This document shows, piece after piece, positions 45,448-54,784 of a DNA stretch of 64,000 bases. The DNA comes from Marinicauda salina (GTDB lineage Bacteria > Pseudomonadota > Alphaproteobacteria > Caulobacterales > Maricaulaceae): the NCBI RefSeq assembly GCF_003122085.1, contig NZ_QEXV01000005.1, forward strand, positions 62,001 through 126,000, given 5' to 3'. The position numbers were made by a program, and so were the translations under genes. The stretch's first letter is position 1. Each line of letters starts with the position of its first letter. The notes under the pieces were generated by a model. The model was given only the letters and a program-made list of their open reading frames with translations, was not told the DNA's origin and ran no database searches.

Positions 45448-45555
45448 TGAACTCCCGGGCGAGCCCCCGACCGGATCGAGGGCGAGACCCGGGACCTCGT
45501 TGCGAAAGCCGCCGGGAGGCCCCGGCTCGGCCCTGACGGGCCGGCCGGGGTTTCA
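45448..45555 (+). repeat. Dispersed intergenic repeat, copy 2
   Basis: Between E2 and E1beta. It begins TGAACTCCCGGGCGAGCCCC and ends GGCCGGCCGGGGTTTCA, with CCGGGAGGCCCCGGCTCGGC in the middle, the same block order as copies 3 and 4. Confidence 0.8.
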
Positions 45556-45579
45556 AAGAGATATGGTTCCCGCCCGAGT

Positions 45580-46596
45580 TCAAACCGCCTCCGTCACCGT
45601 CTCCAGCGCGCGGATGAAGCGCGACTGGATCGGGAAATAGGCCCACTCGTGGGCGTGCGGGTAGGGCGTGTCCCAGCCGGTCAGGCGATAGATCGGCGCT
45701 TCCAGAGCGTAGAAGCACTCCTCCTGGATCTGGGCGGCGAGCTCGGCGCCGAAGCCCGAGGTGCGCGGCGCCTCGTGGGCGACGACGACCCGGCCGGTCT
45801 TGTTCACCGACGCCGCGATGGTCTCGATGTCGTAGGGCGTGAGCGTCCTGAGATCGATGATCTCGGCGTCGATGCTGGATTTCTCCGCGGCGGCCTCGGC
45901 GACGTGGACGAGCGTGCCGTACGTGACGACCGTGCAGGCCGAGCCTTCGCGCGTGACGTCGGCCTTGCCGAGCTCGACCGTGTAATGGCCGTCGGGCACC
46001 TCGCCCTTGGGATGCTTGGCCCAGCTCTTGAGCGGCGCGTCGGGCACGCCGTCGAACGGACCGTTATAGATCCGCTTCGGCTCGAAGAAGATGACCGGGT
46101 CGTTTCCTTCCGCCGCGGCGATCAGCATGCCCTTGGCGTCGTGCGGGTTGGACGGGATCGCCACCTTCACGCCGGGAATGTGGGTGAAGAAGGCCTCCGG
46201 GCTCATCGAGTGGGTCTGGCCGCCGCGGATGCCCCCGCCCCACGGCGCGCGCACCACGCAGCCCGTGGTGAACTGGCCCGCCGAGCGATAACGGATGCGG
46301 CTCATCTCGGAAACGATCTGGTCGAAGGCCGGGAAGATGTAGTCGGCGAACTGGATCTCGGCGATGGGCTTGAGGCCCTTGGCCGACATGCCGATCGCCA
46401 TCGCCGCGATGGCGCCCTCGTTGATCGGCGTGTCGAACACCCGGTCGACGCCGTACTTCTTCTGCAGCCCGTCGGTGGTGCGGAAGACGCCGCCGAAATA
46501 GCCGGTGTCCTCGCCGAAGATGACGATGTCCGGATTCTTGTCGAGCAGGACGTCCATCGCCGAGTTGAGCGCCTGGATCATGTTCATCGCGGCCAT
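45580..46596 (-). CDS. bkdA2: Branched-chain 2-oxoacid dehydrogenase E1 beta
   Basis: A 338-residue subunit. It has the pyrophosphate-interface and transketolase-like motifs GEDTGYFGGVFRTTDGLQ, RVFDTPINEGAIAAMAIGMS, GLKPIAEIQFADYIFPAFDQ and APWGGGIRGGQTHSMSPE. The C-terminal domain has VVAHEAPRTSGFGAELAA. The length matches P. putida BkdA2. With E1 alpha it decarboxylates branched 2-oxoacids from Val, Leu and Ile and acylates the E2 lipoyl group. ATG 46596 follows GGGGAGG. Confidence 0.94.
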   Translation of the reverse strand: MAAMNMIQALNSAMDVLLDKNPDIVIFGEDTGYFGGVFRTTDGLQKKYGVDRVFDTPINEGAIAAMAIGMSAKGLKPIAEIQFADYIFPAFDQIVSEMSRIRYRSAGQFTTGCVVRAPWGGGIRGGQTHSMSPEAFFTHIPGVKVAIPSNPHDAKGMLIAAAEGNDPVIFFEPKRIYNGPFDGVPDAPLKSWAKHPKGEVPDGHYTVELGKADVTREGSACTVVTYGTLVHVAEAAAEKSSIDAEIIDLRTLTPYDIETIAASVNKTGRVVVAHEAPRTSGFGAELAAQIQEECFYALEAPIYRLTGWDTPYPHAHEWAYFPIQSRFIRALETVTEAV

Positions 46597-46627
46597 GATC
46601 AGACCTCCCCGTTCCGGCGGCGGTTCG

Positions 46628-46668
46628 CGTTCCCTCCCCTCGAGGGGAGGGCCGGGGTGGGGTGAAGA
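46628..46668. repeat. Short G/C hairpin repeat between E1 beta and E1 alpha
   Basis: CCCTCCCCTCGAGGGGAGGG forms a perfect hairpin, followed by CCGGGGTGGGGTGAAG. Related hairpins occur at 48.2-48.3 kb and 0.55 kb. Confidence 0.6.
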
Positions 46669-46681
46669 TCAAACATCACAG

Positions 46682-47914
46682 CTACACCCCCAGGTCCTGG
46701 CGCTGGCGGCGCAGCCGCCAGTCGTCCGTCTCGTAGACGTCCTCGAAGATGGTGTGCGTCGGCGAGAGCGGCCCGTCATGCAGCGTGCCGTGGCTCTCGG
46801 CCTCCTTGTAGGCGCGCACGACGAGATGGGTCATCTCTTCTTCCAGCTTGGCGTGGCGGTCCTCGTCCCACTCGCCCAGCCCGATCAGGTGCTGCTTCAG
46901 CCGTTCGATCGGATCGCCCAGCGGCCAGGCGGCGTATTCCTGCTTCGGGCGGTACTTGGTCGGATCGTCCGAGGTCGAATGCGCGTCGCCGCGATAGGCG
47001 AACATCTCGATCAGCGTCGCCCCGCCGCCCTTGCGGGCGCGCTGGGCGGCCCATTGCGTGGCGGCGTGGACGGCCAGGAAGTCCATGCCGTCGACGCGGA
47101 TCGAGGCCAGCCCGTAGCCCAGCCCCTTGGCGGCGAAGCTCGGCGCGTCGCCCACCGCGATCCCCTGCCAGGTCGAGATCGCCCACTGATTGTTGACGAC
47201 GTTGAGGATGACCGGCGCGCGATAGGTCGAGGCCAGCGTGAGCGCCGAATGGAAGTCACCCTCAGCCGTCGTGCCGTCGCCGATCCAGCTCGCCGCGATC
47301 GTGTCCTCGCCCTTGTAGGCGCAGCCCATGGCGTAGCCCACGGCCTGCGGGAACTGGGTGCCGAGATTGCCGGAGATGGTGAAGAAATTCCCCTCCGCCC
47401 AGGTGTAGTGCACCGGCAGCTGGCGGCCCTTGAGATTGTCCCGGCTGTTGGAGATGCAGTGGCACATCATGTCGACGATGTTGCGCCCGCGCGCGAACAG
47501 GACGCCCTGCTGGCGATAGCTCGGGAACACCATGTCGTCCTTGCGGAGCGCCATGGCGCCGGCGACGGCGACGGCCTCCTCGCCGGTCGACTTCATGTAG
47601 AAGCTCATCTTGCCCTGGCGCTGGAGCTTCAGCATGCGCTCGTCATAGATGCGCGTGAGCACCATGTGCGACAGGCCCTCGCGCAGCACTTCCGGGCTGA
47701 GCTTGGGGTTCCATTCGCCGACGGCCTGGTGATTGTGATCGAGCACGCCGACCAGACCGAGCGCCAGCTCCTGCGTGTCCCAGCCCTTCACCAGCGGATC
47801 CGGGCGCTTGGCCTCGCCGGCCTTGGGCAGGTCCAGAACGGAGGAGAAATCGGGTTCGTCGCCCGGCCGGAAGGGCGGGGCGGGCACGTGGAAGCGGGAT
47901 TGTCCGGTCGACAT
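46682..47914 (-). CDS. bkdA1: Branched-chain 2-oxoacid dehydrogenase E1 alpha
   Basis: A 410-residue subunit, the same length as P. putida BkdA1. The thiamine-diphosphate motif is GDGTTAEGDFHSALTLAS ... VVNNQWAIST, preceded by GNLGTQFPQAVGYAMG. The phosphorylation-loop region YRGDAHSTSDDPTKYR is conserved. The ~75-residue N-terminal extension (RFHVPAPPFRPGDEPDF) is typical of the branched-chain rather than the pyruvate enzyme. First gene of E1alpha-E1beta-E2 on the minus strand, though separated from E1beta by 85 bp with a hairpin repeat. Confidence 0.94.
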   Translation of the reverse strand: MSTGQSRFHVPAPPFRPGDEPDFSSVLDLPKAGEAKRPDPLVKGWDTQELALGLVGVLDHNHQAVGEWNPKLSPEVLREGLSHMVLTRIYDERMLKLQRQGKMSFYMKSTGEEAVAVAGAMALRKDDMVFPSYRQQGVLFARGRNIVDMMCHCISNSRDNLKGRQLPVHYTWAEGNFFTISGNLGTQFPQAVGYAMGCAYKGEDTIAASWIGDGTTAEGDFHSALTLASTYRAPVILNVVNNQWAISTWQGIAVGDAPSFAAKGLGYGLASIRVDGMDFLAVHAATQWAAQRARKGGGATLIEMFAYRGDAHSTSDDPTKYRPKQEYAAWPLGDPIERLKQHLIGLGEWDEDRHAKLEEEMTHLVVRAYKEAESHGTLHDGPLSPTHTIFEDVYETDDWRLRRQRQDLGV

Positions 47915-48325
47915 CGCGGGCAGCCTCGAGCGTCAGCGCGGCGCGGCCGTGCGCGCGCGGAGGCGAGGTAGCCGCGCGCGCGGCTTTTGTCCACCGCGCG
48001 GGCGGGTGCGAACACCATGCTGCAGATGCGAAAACCCCGGCCGCGCGGGGCCGGGGGTGATTGAATTCCCGGACGCGCCGGAGGCGCGATCCGGGACCTC
48101 TTCGCGGGTAAACGCCGGGAGGCCCCGGCTCTCCCCCGGATCAAGTCCGGGGTCGGCCGGGGTTTCATGGTTCAGCCGCAGACACCCTCCCTCCCCTCGA
48201 TGGGGAGGGAAGACCGCGAAGCGGTCAGGGTGGGGTGACAGCCGAAAGGCGCTCTACGCTCGCCCCCCACCCGGCCGGACCTTCGGTCCGTCCACCCTCC
48301 CCACGAGGGGGAGGGAGGGACGCGA
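47915..48325. repeat. Repeat-rich intergenic region before E1 alpha
   Basis: 411 bp without a gene. It holds AAAACCCCGGCC/GGCCGGGGG hairpin sequence at 48026-48058, the third copy of the dispersed repeat (48062-48168), then two CCCTCCCC-type hairpins with GCGAAGCGGTC and GGACCTTCGGTCC stems (48184-48325). The promoter for the bkd genes must lie near its right-hand end for the minus strand, i.e. close to 47920-48020. Confidence 0.65.
48062..48168 (+). repeat. Dispersed intergenic repeat, copy 3
   Basis: Starts TGAATTCCCGGACGCGCCGG, continues with GCGCGATCCGGGACCTCTTC and CCGGGAGGCCCCGGCTCTCC, and ends GTCGGCCGGGGTTTCATG. It aligns over most of its length with copy 4 at 51.2 kb. Confidence 0.85.
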
Positions 48326-49510
<1,185 letters not shown>

Positions 49511-49828
49511 TGTCGTCTCCTCGGGACTGGTCGGGGGCGCGTTCGTCGCGCCCTCTCGGATTTCGGGCGCAAGAGGAGACCTTTCCGCCGCACTGCGTCA
49601 AGGGCGTTCGCAGGTGCGGGATGGGCGGGCGGACGGCGCGGGGCCCGCAAGGCTATAGGCGGCGCGGGATTCCCCCGGCTGTCATTCCGGGAGATCGGTC
49701 CTGACGGGATCGTCATTCCCGCGAAGGCGGGAACCCAGAGAGGGCGCGCCGCGCCATTCGACCTCCGGGATCCCGACAGCCTTCGGCTTCGGGAATGACG
49801 ACGCGCAAGGCGCGATCGACGGGCGCGC
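49511..49828. repeat. Repeat-containing intergenic region before thiolase gene
   Basis: 318 bp with no supported gene. The segment 49680-49800 contains TCATTCCCGCGAAGGCGGGA and the opposing GGGAATGACG, a common alphaproteobacterial palindromic repeat. The thiolase promoter should lie in 49511-49640. Confidence 0.6.
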
Positions 49829-51067
49829 CTACCCCGTCGCCGCGATCCAGCCGCCGCCGAGCACGCGATCGTGGTCGGGGCCTTCGTAGAAGACGCAGGC
49901 CTGGCCGGGCGCGACGCCCTCCTCGCCCTCGGCGAGCAGCACCGAGACCGATCCGTCGTCGGCGACCTCCAGCGCGGCGGGCTTCGGCGGCCGGGTCGAG
50001 CGCACCTTCACCCCCACGCTCAGCCCGTCGGCCTCGGCGAGATCGCCGTCGCCGAGCCAATTCACGTCGGCGAGCCGGATGCGGCTGACCTCGAGGGCCT
50101 CGCGCGGGCCGACGACGACGCGGGCGTTGTCCGCATCGAGCCTGACCACGTAGAGCGGCTCGCCGACGGAGACGCCGAGCCCGCGGCGCTGGCCGACCGT
50201 GTAGCGGATGACGCCGTCATGGGTCCCGAGCACCCGGCCGTCGAGATGGACGATCTCGCCGGGGACGCTCGTTCCCGGGCGCAGCTTTTCGACCACCGCG
50301 GCGTAATCGCCCTCGGGCACGAAGCAGATGTCCTGGCTGTCGGGCTTGGCCGCGACGGCCAGGCCGAAAGCCTCGGCGAGCCGGCGCGTCTGGTCCTTCT
50401 CCAGATGGCCCAGCGGGAAGCGCAGGAAGTCGAGCTGCTCGGGCGTGGTGGCGAACAGGAAGTAGGACTGGTCCTTTCCCCCGTCGGCGGCCCGGCGCAG
50501 CTCGGCGCGATTGCCGTTCATCGCCCGGCGGATGTAGTGGCCCGTCGCCAGCGCGTCGGCGCCGAGCTGCTTCGAGGTCGCGAGCAGGTCGGCGAACTTG
50601 ACGGTCTGGTTGCATCGCACGCAGGGGATCGGCGTCGCGCCGGCCAGGTACGTATCGGCGAAATCCTCCATCACCGCTTCCCGGAAGCGGGACTCGTAGT
50701 CGAGCACGTAATGGGGAAAACCGAGCGCCTCGGCGACGCGGCGGGCGTCGTGGATGTCCTGACCGGCGCAGCACGCGCCCTTCCTGTGGATCGCCTCGCC
50801 GTGATCGTAGAGCTGCAGCGTCATGCCGACGACGTCGTAGCCGGCGCGATGCAGCACCGCGGCGGTGACCGAGGAATCCACCCCGCCCGACATCGCCGCC
50901 ACCACGCGATGGCTGGCGGGATCGCCGCCGAGCTCCAGGAAATCGCCGGCGAGGCCGTATTCGGCCATCAGCGCGTCGACGCGCGCGGCGTCCATCTTGC
51001 CCGGCGCGGCGGGAACGGAGCACGCGCCCTCGGCGCGCGCCGGGGCGTTGTTGATCAGCGTAGCCAT
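49829..51067 (-). CDS. mnmA: tRNA-specific 2-thiouridylase MnmA
   Basis: A 412-residue enzyme that thiolates U34 of tRNA-Lys, Glu and Gln. Motifs: PP-loop [31 protein letters not shown], the [11 protein letters not shown] region, [15 protein letters not shown] with the first catalytic Cys, [20 protein letters not shown] and the second Cys in [11 protein letters not shown]. The C-terminal beta-barrel ends with the [15 protein letters not shown] motif. A second ATG three bases upstream (51070) is equally possible. Confidence 0.96.
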   Translation of the reverse strand: MATLINNAPARAEGACSVPAAPGKMDAARVDALMAEYGLAGDFLELGGDPASHRVVAAMSGGVDSSVTAAVLHRAGYDVVGMTLQLYDHGEAIHRKGACCAGQDIHDARRVAEALGFPHYVLDYESRFREAVMEDFADTYLAGATPIPCVRCNQTVKFADLLATSKQLGADALATGHYIRRAMNGNRAELRRAADGGKDQSYFLFATTPEQLDFLRFPLGHLEKDQTRRLAEAFGLAVAAKPDSQDICFVPEGDYAAVVEKLRPGTSVPGEIVHLDGRVLGTHDGVIRYTVGQRRGLGVSVGEPLYVVRLDADNARVVVGPREALEVSRIRLADVNWLGDGDLAEADGLSVGVKVRSTRPPKPAALEVADDGSVSVLLAEGEEGVAPGQACVFYEGPDHDRVLGGGWIAATG

Positions 51068-51175
51068 CATCCTCTCCCCCGCCGGTTCAAGGCCGGCGGT
51101 GAACAGTGAAATTCGAGCCGCGTATATAGGGGATGGACGAGCGGGACGCCAGCCGCCCTTCCCTTCGCCAAGTCA

Positions 51176-51271
51176 GTGAACTCCCGGACGCGCCGCAGGC
51201 GCGATCCGGGACCTCTCGGCGATCACTCTCCCGGAGGCCCCGGCTCTCCCTCCGGTCGGCCGGGGTTTCAT
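51176..51271 (+). repeat. Dispersed intergenic repeat, copy 4
   Basis: Begins GTGAACTCCCGGACGCGCCG and ends GGTCGGCCGGGGTTTCATG, between mnmA and flgL. With copies 1-3 it defines a repeat family concentrated between 38.8 and 51.3 kb. Confidence 0.85.
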
Positions 51272-51293
51272 GAAAATAGATGCTACCCGCCCC

Positions 51294-52208
51294 CTACCTC
51301 AGGAACGGCAGCAGCGAGACCTGGGTGAGGGAAGCGAAGGTCCGCGCCGAGACGTCGACGGCGGTCTGGGCCTGGCTCAGCCGGGTGGCGGCCTCGGCCA
51401 TGTCGACGTCCTCGATGTCGGAGATCATCGTCGTGAGGAAGTCTGCGCGCTTCTGGTGGGTGTCGACCGCGGTCTCGACGCGCCGATAAAGCGAGCCGTT
51501 CTCGCCCATCTTCTGGTTGATGGTGTCGAAGGCGGCGATGACGTTCTGGATCTCGGTCTGCAGGAAGTTCTGCTGGGCGGGCGTCGCCCGGCCGTCGAAC
51601 GGGCCGTCCGGACCGGCGTCGAAGTCGGCGACGCGCTCGATCACCGCGAACAGCTCCTCGCCGACATCCTGGGCCAGGAAGCCGATCTCGGCGTTGACGC
51701 CCTCGTCGATGAGCTGGGTCTGGGCGCGGTCGGCATTCTCGAACACCGCGCCGACATCGGGCGCGGCGGCCTGCAGGTCGGCGATCGAATCCGCGTTGAC
51801 CGGCGGCGTGTCGATCCGCGTCCCGGCGAACAGGAAGGAGCCCTGGAAGCGCGTGTTGAGCGCGTTCTTGGCGCGCTCGAAGACGTCCTTGACCTCGTTC
51901 ATCAGCATCGAGGTGTCGTCGGTCGTCAGCGCCACGCGCAGCTGATCGGCCGCGTCGGACAGTTCGCGGAAGGCGAGGTCCTGGATGTCGAGCCGGCTGA
52001 GCAGACGCTCGTTGGCCTTGACGAAGCTGTCGGCGCGGGTCTGGGCCGACCGCGCCGCGGTGATCGTCTCCGAGGCGTGACCGTAGCCCTTGAGATCGGG
52101 CGCGGCCTTGCCGGTGGTCACCTGCTGGCGCGCCTCGAAGGATTCGCGCTGGGCGCGCATCAGGTCGAGCAGCGCGGACTGGTTGGCGGCCTGTGTGGAG
52201 ATGCGCAT
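51294..52208 (-). CDS. flgL: Flagellar hook-filament junction protein FlgL
   Basis: A 304-residue flagellin-like protein. The N-terminal coiled-coil (MRISTQAANQSALLDLMRAQ, then QQVTTGKAAPDLKGYGHASE) and C-terminal coil (ISDIEDVDMAEAATRLSQAQ, then SLLPFLR) match hook-associated protein 3. It is shorter in the middle than flagellin. Follows flgK by ten bases on the same strand; together they join hook and filament. Confidence 0.94.
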   Translation of the reverse strand: MRISTQAANQSALLDLMRAQRESFEARQQVTTGKAAPDLKGYGHASETITAARSAQTRADSFVKANERLLSRLDIQDLAFRELSDAADQLRVALTTDDTSMLMNEVKDVFERAKNALNTRFQGSFLFAGTRIDTPPVNADSIADLQAAAPDVGAVFENADRAQTQLIDEGVNAEIGFLAQDVGEELFAVIERVADFDAGPDGPFDGRATPAQQNFLQTEIQNVIAAFDTINQKMGENGSLYRRVETAVDTHQKRADFLTTMISDIEDVDMAEAATRLSQAQTAVDVSARTFASLTQVSLLPFLR

Positions 52209-52218
52209 GACTTCCTCC

Positions 52219-54342
52219 CTAGACCAGGTTCAGCAGCGTGTCGGTCATCTCGCGCGCCGCCTGGAGCATGCGCGCGGACGCGTTGTAGGCCTGCTGGTAG
52301 AGCGTCATCTGGGCGAGCTCCTCGTCGAGATTGACGCCCTCGACGTCGGCGCGCTTCTGGTCGGCGGCGGCCCTGACCGACTGGGCGGCGTCGCTGGCGC
52401 GCTCGGCGCGCGCGGCCCGGGCGCCGACATCGCCGGCCAGGCGGGCGGCGTATTCCTCGAGCGAGGACAGCCCGCCCGACAGTCCGCCGGCGGCGGAGAA
52501 GTCGCGCCGCGTGGTGAGCGCCTCCTGCAGCGCCTGGCCGCCCCGGGCGTCGCCCTTGGCGAGCACGAGATCGCCGACGGCGGTCGTCCCGTCGATGTCG
52601 AGCTTGGCCAGCGCCATCTTGCTCGGATCGGCGCGCAGCTCGGGCGAGACGGCGAAGCTTTCGGCGCGCACCAGCCGGGCGGCGTCGCCCAGTCCGAAGA
52701 TCTGCGAGAAGGCGAGCCCCGTGCTTCCGCGCTCGGTGGTGTCGCTGGCGAGCGAGACCTCGAAATCGGCGTAGGCGCCCGACGGCGTGAAGGACAGCGC
52801 GCCGTCCCCGTCGAGCGCGAAGCTGCCGTACTGGCCGAGCCCCGTCGTCGGATCGTTGAGCGCGTCGATCTGGTCCTGCAGCGTCGCGCCGGCGACGCCC
52901 ACCGTGATGTCGGCGACCTGGCGGCCGTCCGGGGCGGTCACCTTGAAGCCGAGTTCGCCGCCCGGCGCCAGGCCGTGGGCGCTGGTGGCGGTGAGCGCGG
53001 TCTCGAAGAAGCCCGGCCGTGCGCTGTCGACGACGTCGTTGAGGCCGAAGAAGTGCGCGAAGCCGCGCCCGCCCAGCGAGGACGGATCGGCGGGATCGTT
53101 CAACGCGGCGACGCCGTTTCCGCCCGCCGCGGCGATCGTCAGCCGTCCGTCGGTGAAACTCGCGGTCGCGTCGCCGCCGAAGGCGTTGTTGAGCTCGGTG
53201 ACGAGATCGCCGATCGAGGTCCCGGCGTTTCCGTTGACCGTGAAGCCCGCGCCCGTGAACGCGATGTCGACGCGATTGACCAGCGTCCCGTCGGGCGCGG
53301 TCACCGCCAGCGTCGCCTGGCCCGAGCCGTTGAGCACGTCGGTGGCCAGAAGGCCGGTATTGCGGCCCTCGAGCGTGGCCGGGGCGGGCACGGCCGAGGA
53401 ATCGTTGTGCGCGGCGTTCAATGCGTCGGCGGCGCCGGCGGCCAGCTCGGAAAGCTGGGCGGCGAGCGTGGGCAATTCTTTGTCGCGCAGGTCCATGAGG
53501 CCGCGCAGCTCGCCGGATCGGACATTCGAGGTGACGTCGATGGTTGCGCCCGAGGAGGAGACCTCGGCGGTGATGCGGCCGTAATCGACGCCGTAGGCGC
53601 CGGTCCCGGACGGCGTGTACTCGAGCTCGAGACGCGAATTGTCGAGCAGCGCCACGCCGTCGCCCGTGCGCACGAAGACCCGGCCGTCGCCCTGTTTCTC
53701 GACGCGCACGTCGATCAGGCCGGACAGCTCGTCGAGCAGCACGGACTGCCGGTTGGCCGCCCCCGTCGTGTCCGACGCGTTGGCCGACAGCGTCTGGACC
53801 TGGCCGTTGAGGCTCTCCAGCTCGGCGAGGATCTCGTTGATGCGGGTGACCCCGTCGCCGATGCGCTGGTCGGCCTCGTCGCGCATGCCGCGGATCTCCG
53901 TCGACAGGCGCTGCCCCTCGGAGAAGAAGAGCTCGAGATCCGACAGAGCGGACTGGCGCGAGACCTGCTCGTTGGGATCCAGCGCCGCCGAGGCGATGGA
54001 TGAGAACGCCTGGTTCAGCCGCCCGAACAGCGAACCCGCGTCGTCGGTGCTTCCGAACTGCGACTGCAGCCGGTCGAGCAGGGAAAACATGGCGTCGGCG
54101 CGCTCGGCGTCGGAGGCCGCGCGCAGGGATGCGGCCTGCAGGAACGTATCGGCGACCCGGCGCACGCCGGTGACCTCGACGCCCATGCCCTGGCCGGCGG
54201 AGCTGCGCGGCGCCTGCATGATCTCGGTGCGCGCATAGCCGGGCGTGTTGGCGTTCGAGACGTTGCTCGACGTCGTGCGCATGCCGATCTGGCTGGCCTG
54301 CAGGCCGGTGAGCGCGTTGTTGACGATTCCATTGAGCGACAT
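52219..54342 (-). CDS. flgK: Flagellar hook-associated protein FlgK
   Basis: A 707-residue protein with the rod/hook N-terminal motif MSLNGIVNNALTGLQASQIG ... TSSNVSNANTPGYAR and the C-terminal GVNLDEELAQMTLYQQAYNASARMLQ. The large middle domain is secreted with the hook cap. flgK and flgL form a unit transcribed away from fliK; their shared 442-bp upstream region is with fliK. Confidence 0.95.
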   Translation of the reverse strand: MSLNGIVNNALTGLQASQIGMRTTSSNVSNANTPGYARTEIMQAPRSSAGQGMGVEVTGVRRVADTFLQAASLRAASDAERADAMFSLLDRLQSQFGSTDDAGSLFGRLNQAFSSIASAALDPNEQVSRQSALSDLELFFSEGQRLSTEIRGMRDEADQRIGDGVTRINEILAELESLNGQVQTLSANASDTTGAANRQSVLLDELSGLIDVRVEKQGDGRVFVRTGDGVALLDNSRLELEYTPSGTGAYGVDYGRITAEVSSSGATIDVTSNVRSGELRGLMDLRDKELPTLAAQLSELAAGAADALNAAHNDSSAVPAPATLEGRNTGLLATDVLNGSGQATLAVTAPDGTLVNRVDIAFTGAGFTVNGNAGTSIGDLVTELNNAFGGDATASFTDGRLTIAAAGGNGVAALNDPADPSSLGGRGFAHFFGLNDVVDSARPGFFETALTATSAHGLAPGGELGFKVTAPDGRQVADITVGVAGATLQDQIDALNDPTTGLGQYGSFALDGDGALSFTPSGAYADFEVSLASDTTERGSTGLAFSQIFGLGDAARLVRAESFAVSPELRADPSKMALAKLDIDGTTAVGDLVLAKGDARGGQALQEALTTRRDFSAAGGLSGGLSSLEEYAARLAGDVGARAARAERASDAAQSVRAAADQKRADVEGVNLDEELAQMTLYQQAYNASARMLQAAREMTDTLLNLV

Positions 54343-54784
54343 CGCCGGACCTCCTTACTCGCGCCCGCGCGCGGGCCGAATCTGCCGGGCGCCGGGCAAT
54401 TCCTGCCCACCTGCGCGCGCCGCGACGGGCACGCCCCTCCGGCGATCCGATCTTGCAAGCATCTGTTTCAACATCGGTTTCAGCATCTTCGTCTCGTTCG
54501 GCCGCGCCGACGCGCGACGCACGGTCCCGAACAGAAGCGCAAGCCCCGGGCCAATCGTCGAAGCCGGCACTTTCCGCCCCTCGGAGCGGACAGAAATTGC
54601 CGCCCGGCGGAATCCGCCGCACAAACAGTTTTTCACAAAGCACTGTTTTTATTGACTTTGTTTCCGAGGCAGCGCTGGCACGCCTCTTGAAGACGGTTTC
54701 TGCAAGGACCGGCGTGAACCGCCCGGTCGCGCCTTCAGACGCGGCAGAAAGCCCCGTTCCGGCCTTTTTGGATGGTTTGCTTTC
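54343..54784. promoter_or_regulatory. Divergent flgK-fliK regulatory region
   Basis: 442 bp without a supported gene. The flgK side is GC-rich. The part near 54600-54665 is AT-rich (ACAAACAGTTTTTCACAAAG, then TTTTTATTGACTTTG) and leads into the sigma-54-like site at 54676. A TGTTTCAACATCGGTTTCAG stretch near 54460-54485 has a short internal repeat of unknown meaning, possibly a regulator site. Confidence 0.5.
54676..54690 (+). promoter_or_regulatory. Sigma-54-like promoter for fliK-flgD-flgE
   Basis: TGGCACGCCTCTTGA matches the -24 half (TGGCACG) perfectly with correct spacing to a -12 half, TTGA in place of the consensus TTGC. It lies about 95 bp before fliK. Late hook genes in Caulobacter are sigma-54 and FlbD dependent, and flbD is in the same cluster, which supports the call. 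Confidence 0.6.

Noticed and set aside
54390-54415. Possible sigma-54 promoter for flgK on the minus strand (TGGGCAGGAATTGC)
   Set aside because: The GG-to-GC spacing is one base short and the -24 half deviates from TGGCAC.
54355-54636. Minus-strand open frame between flgK and fliK
   Set aside because: No ribosome site or recognizable protein pattern; it overlaps the promoter region of both genes.
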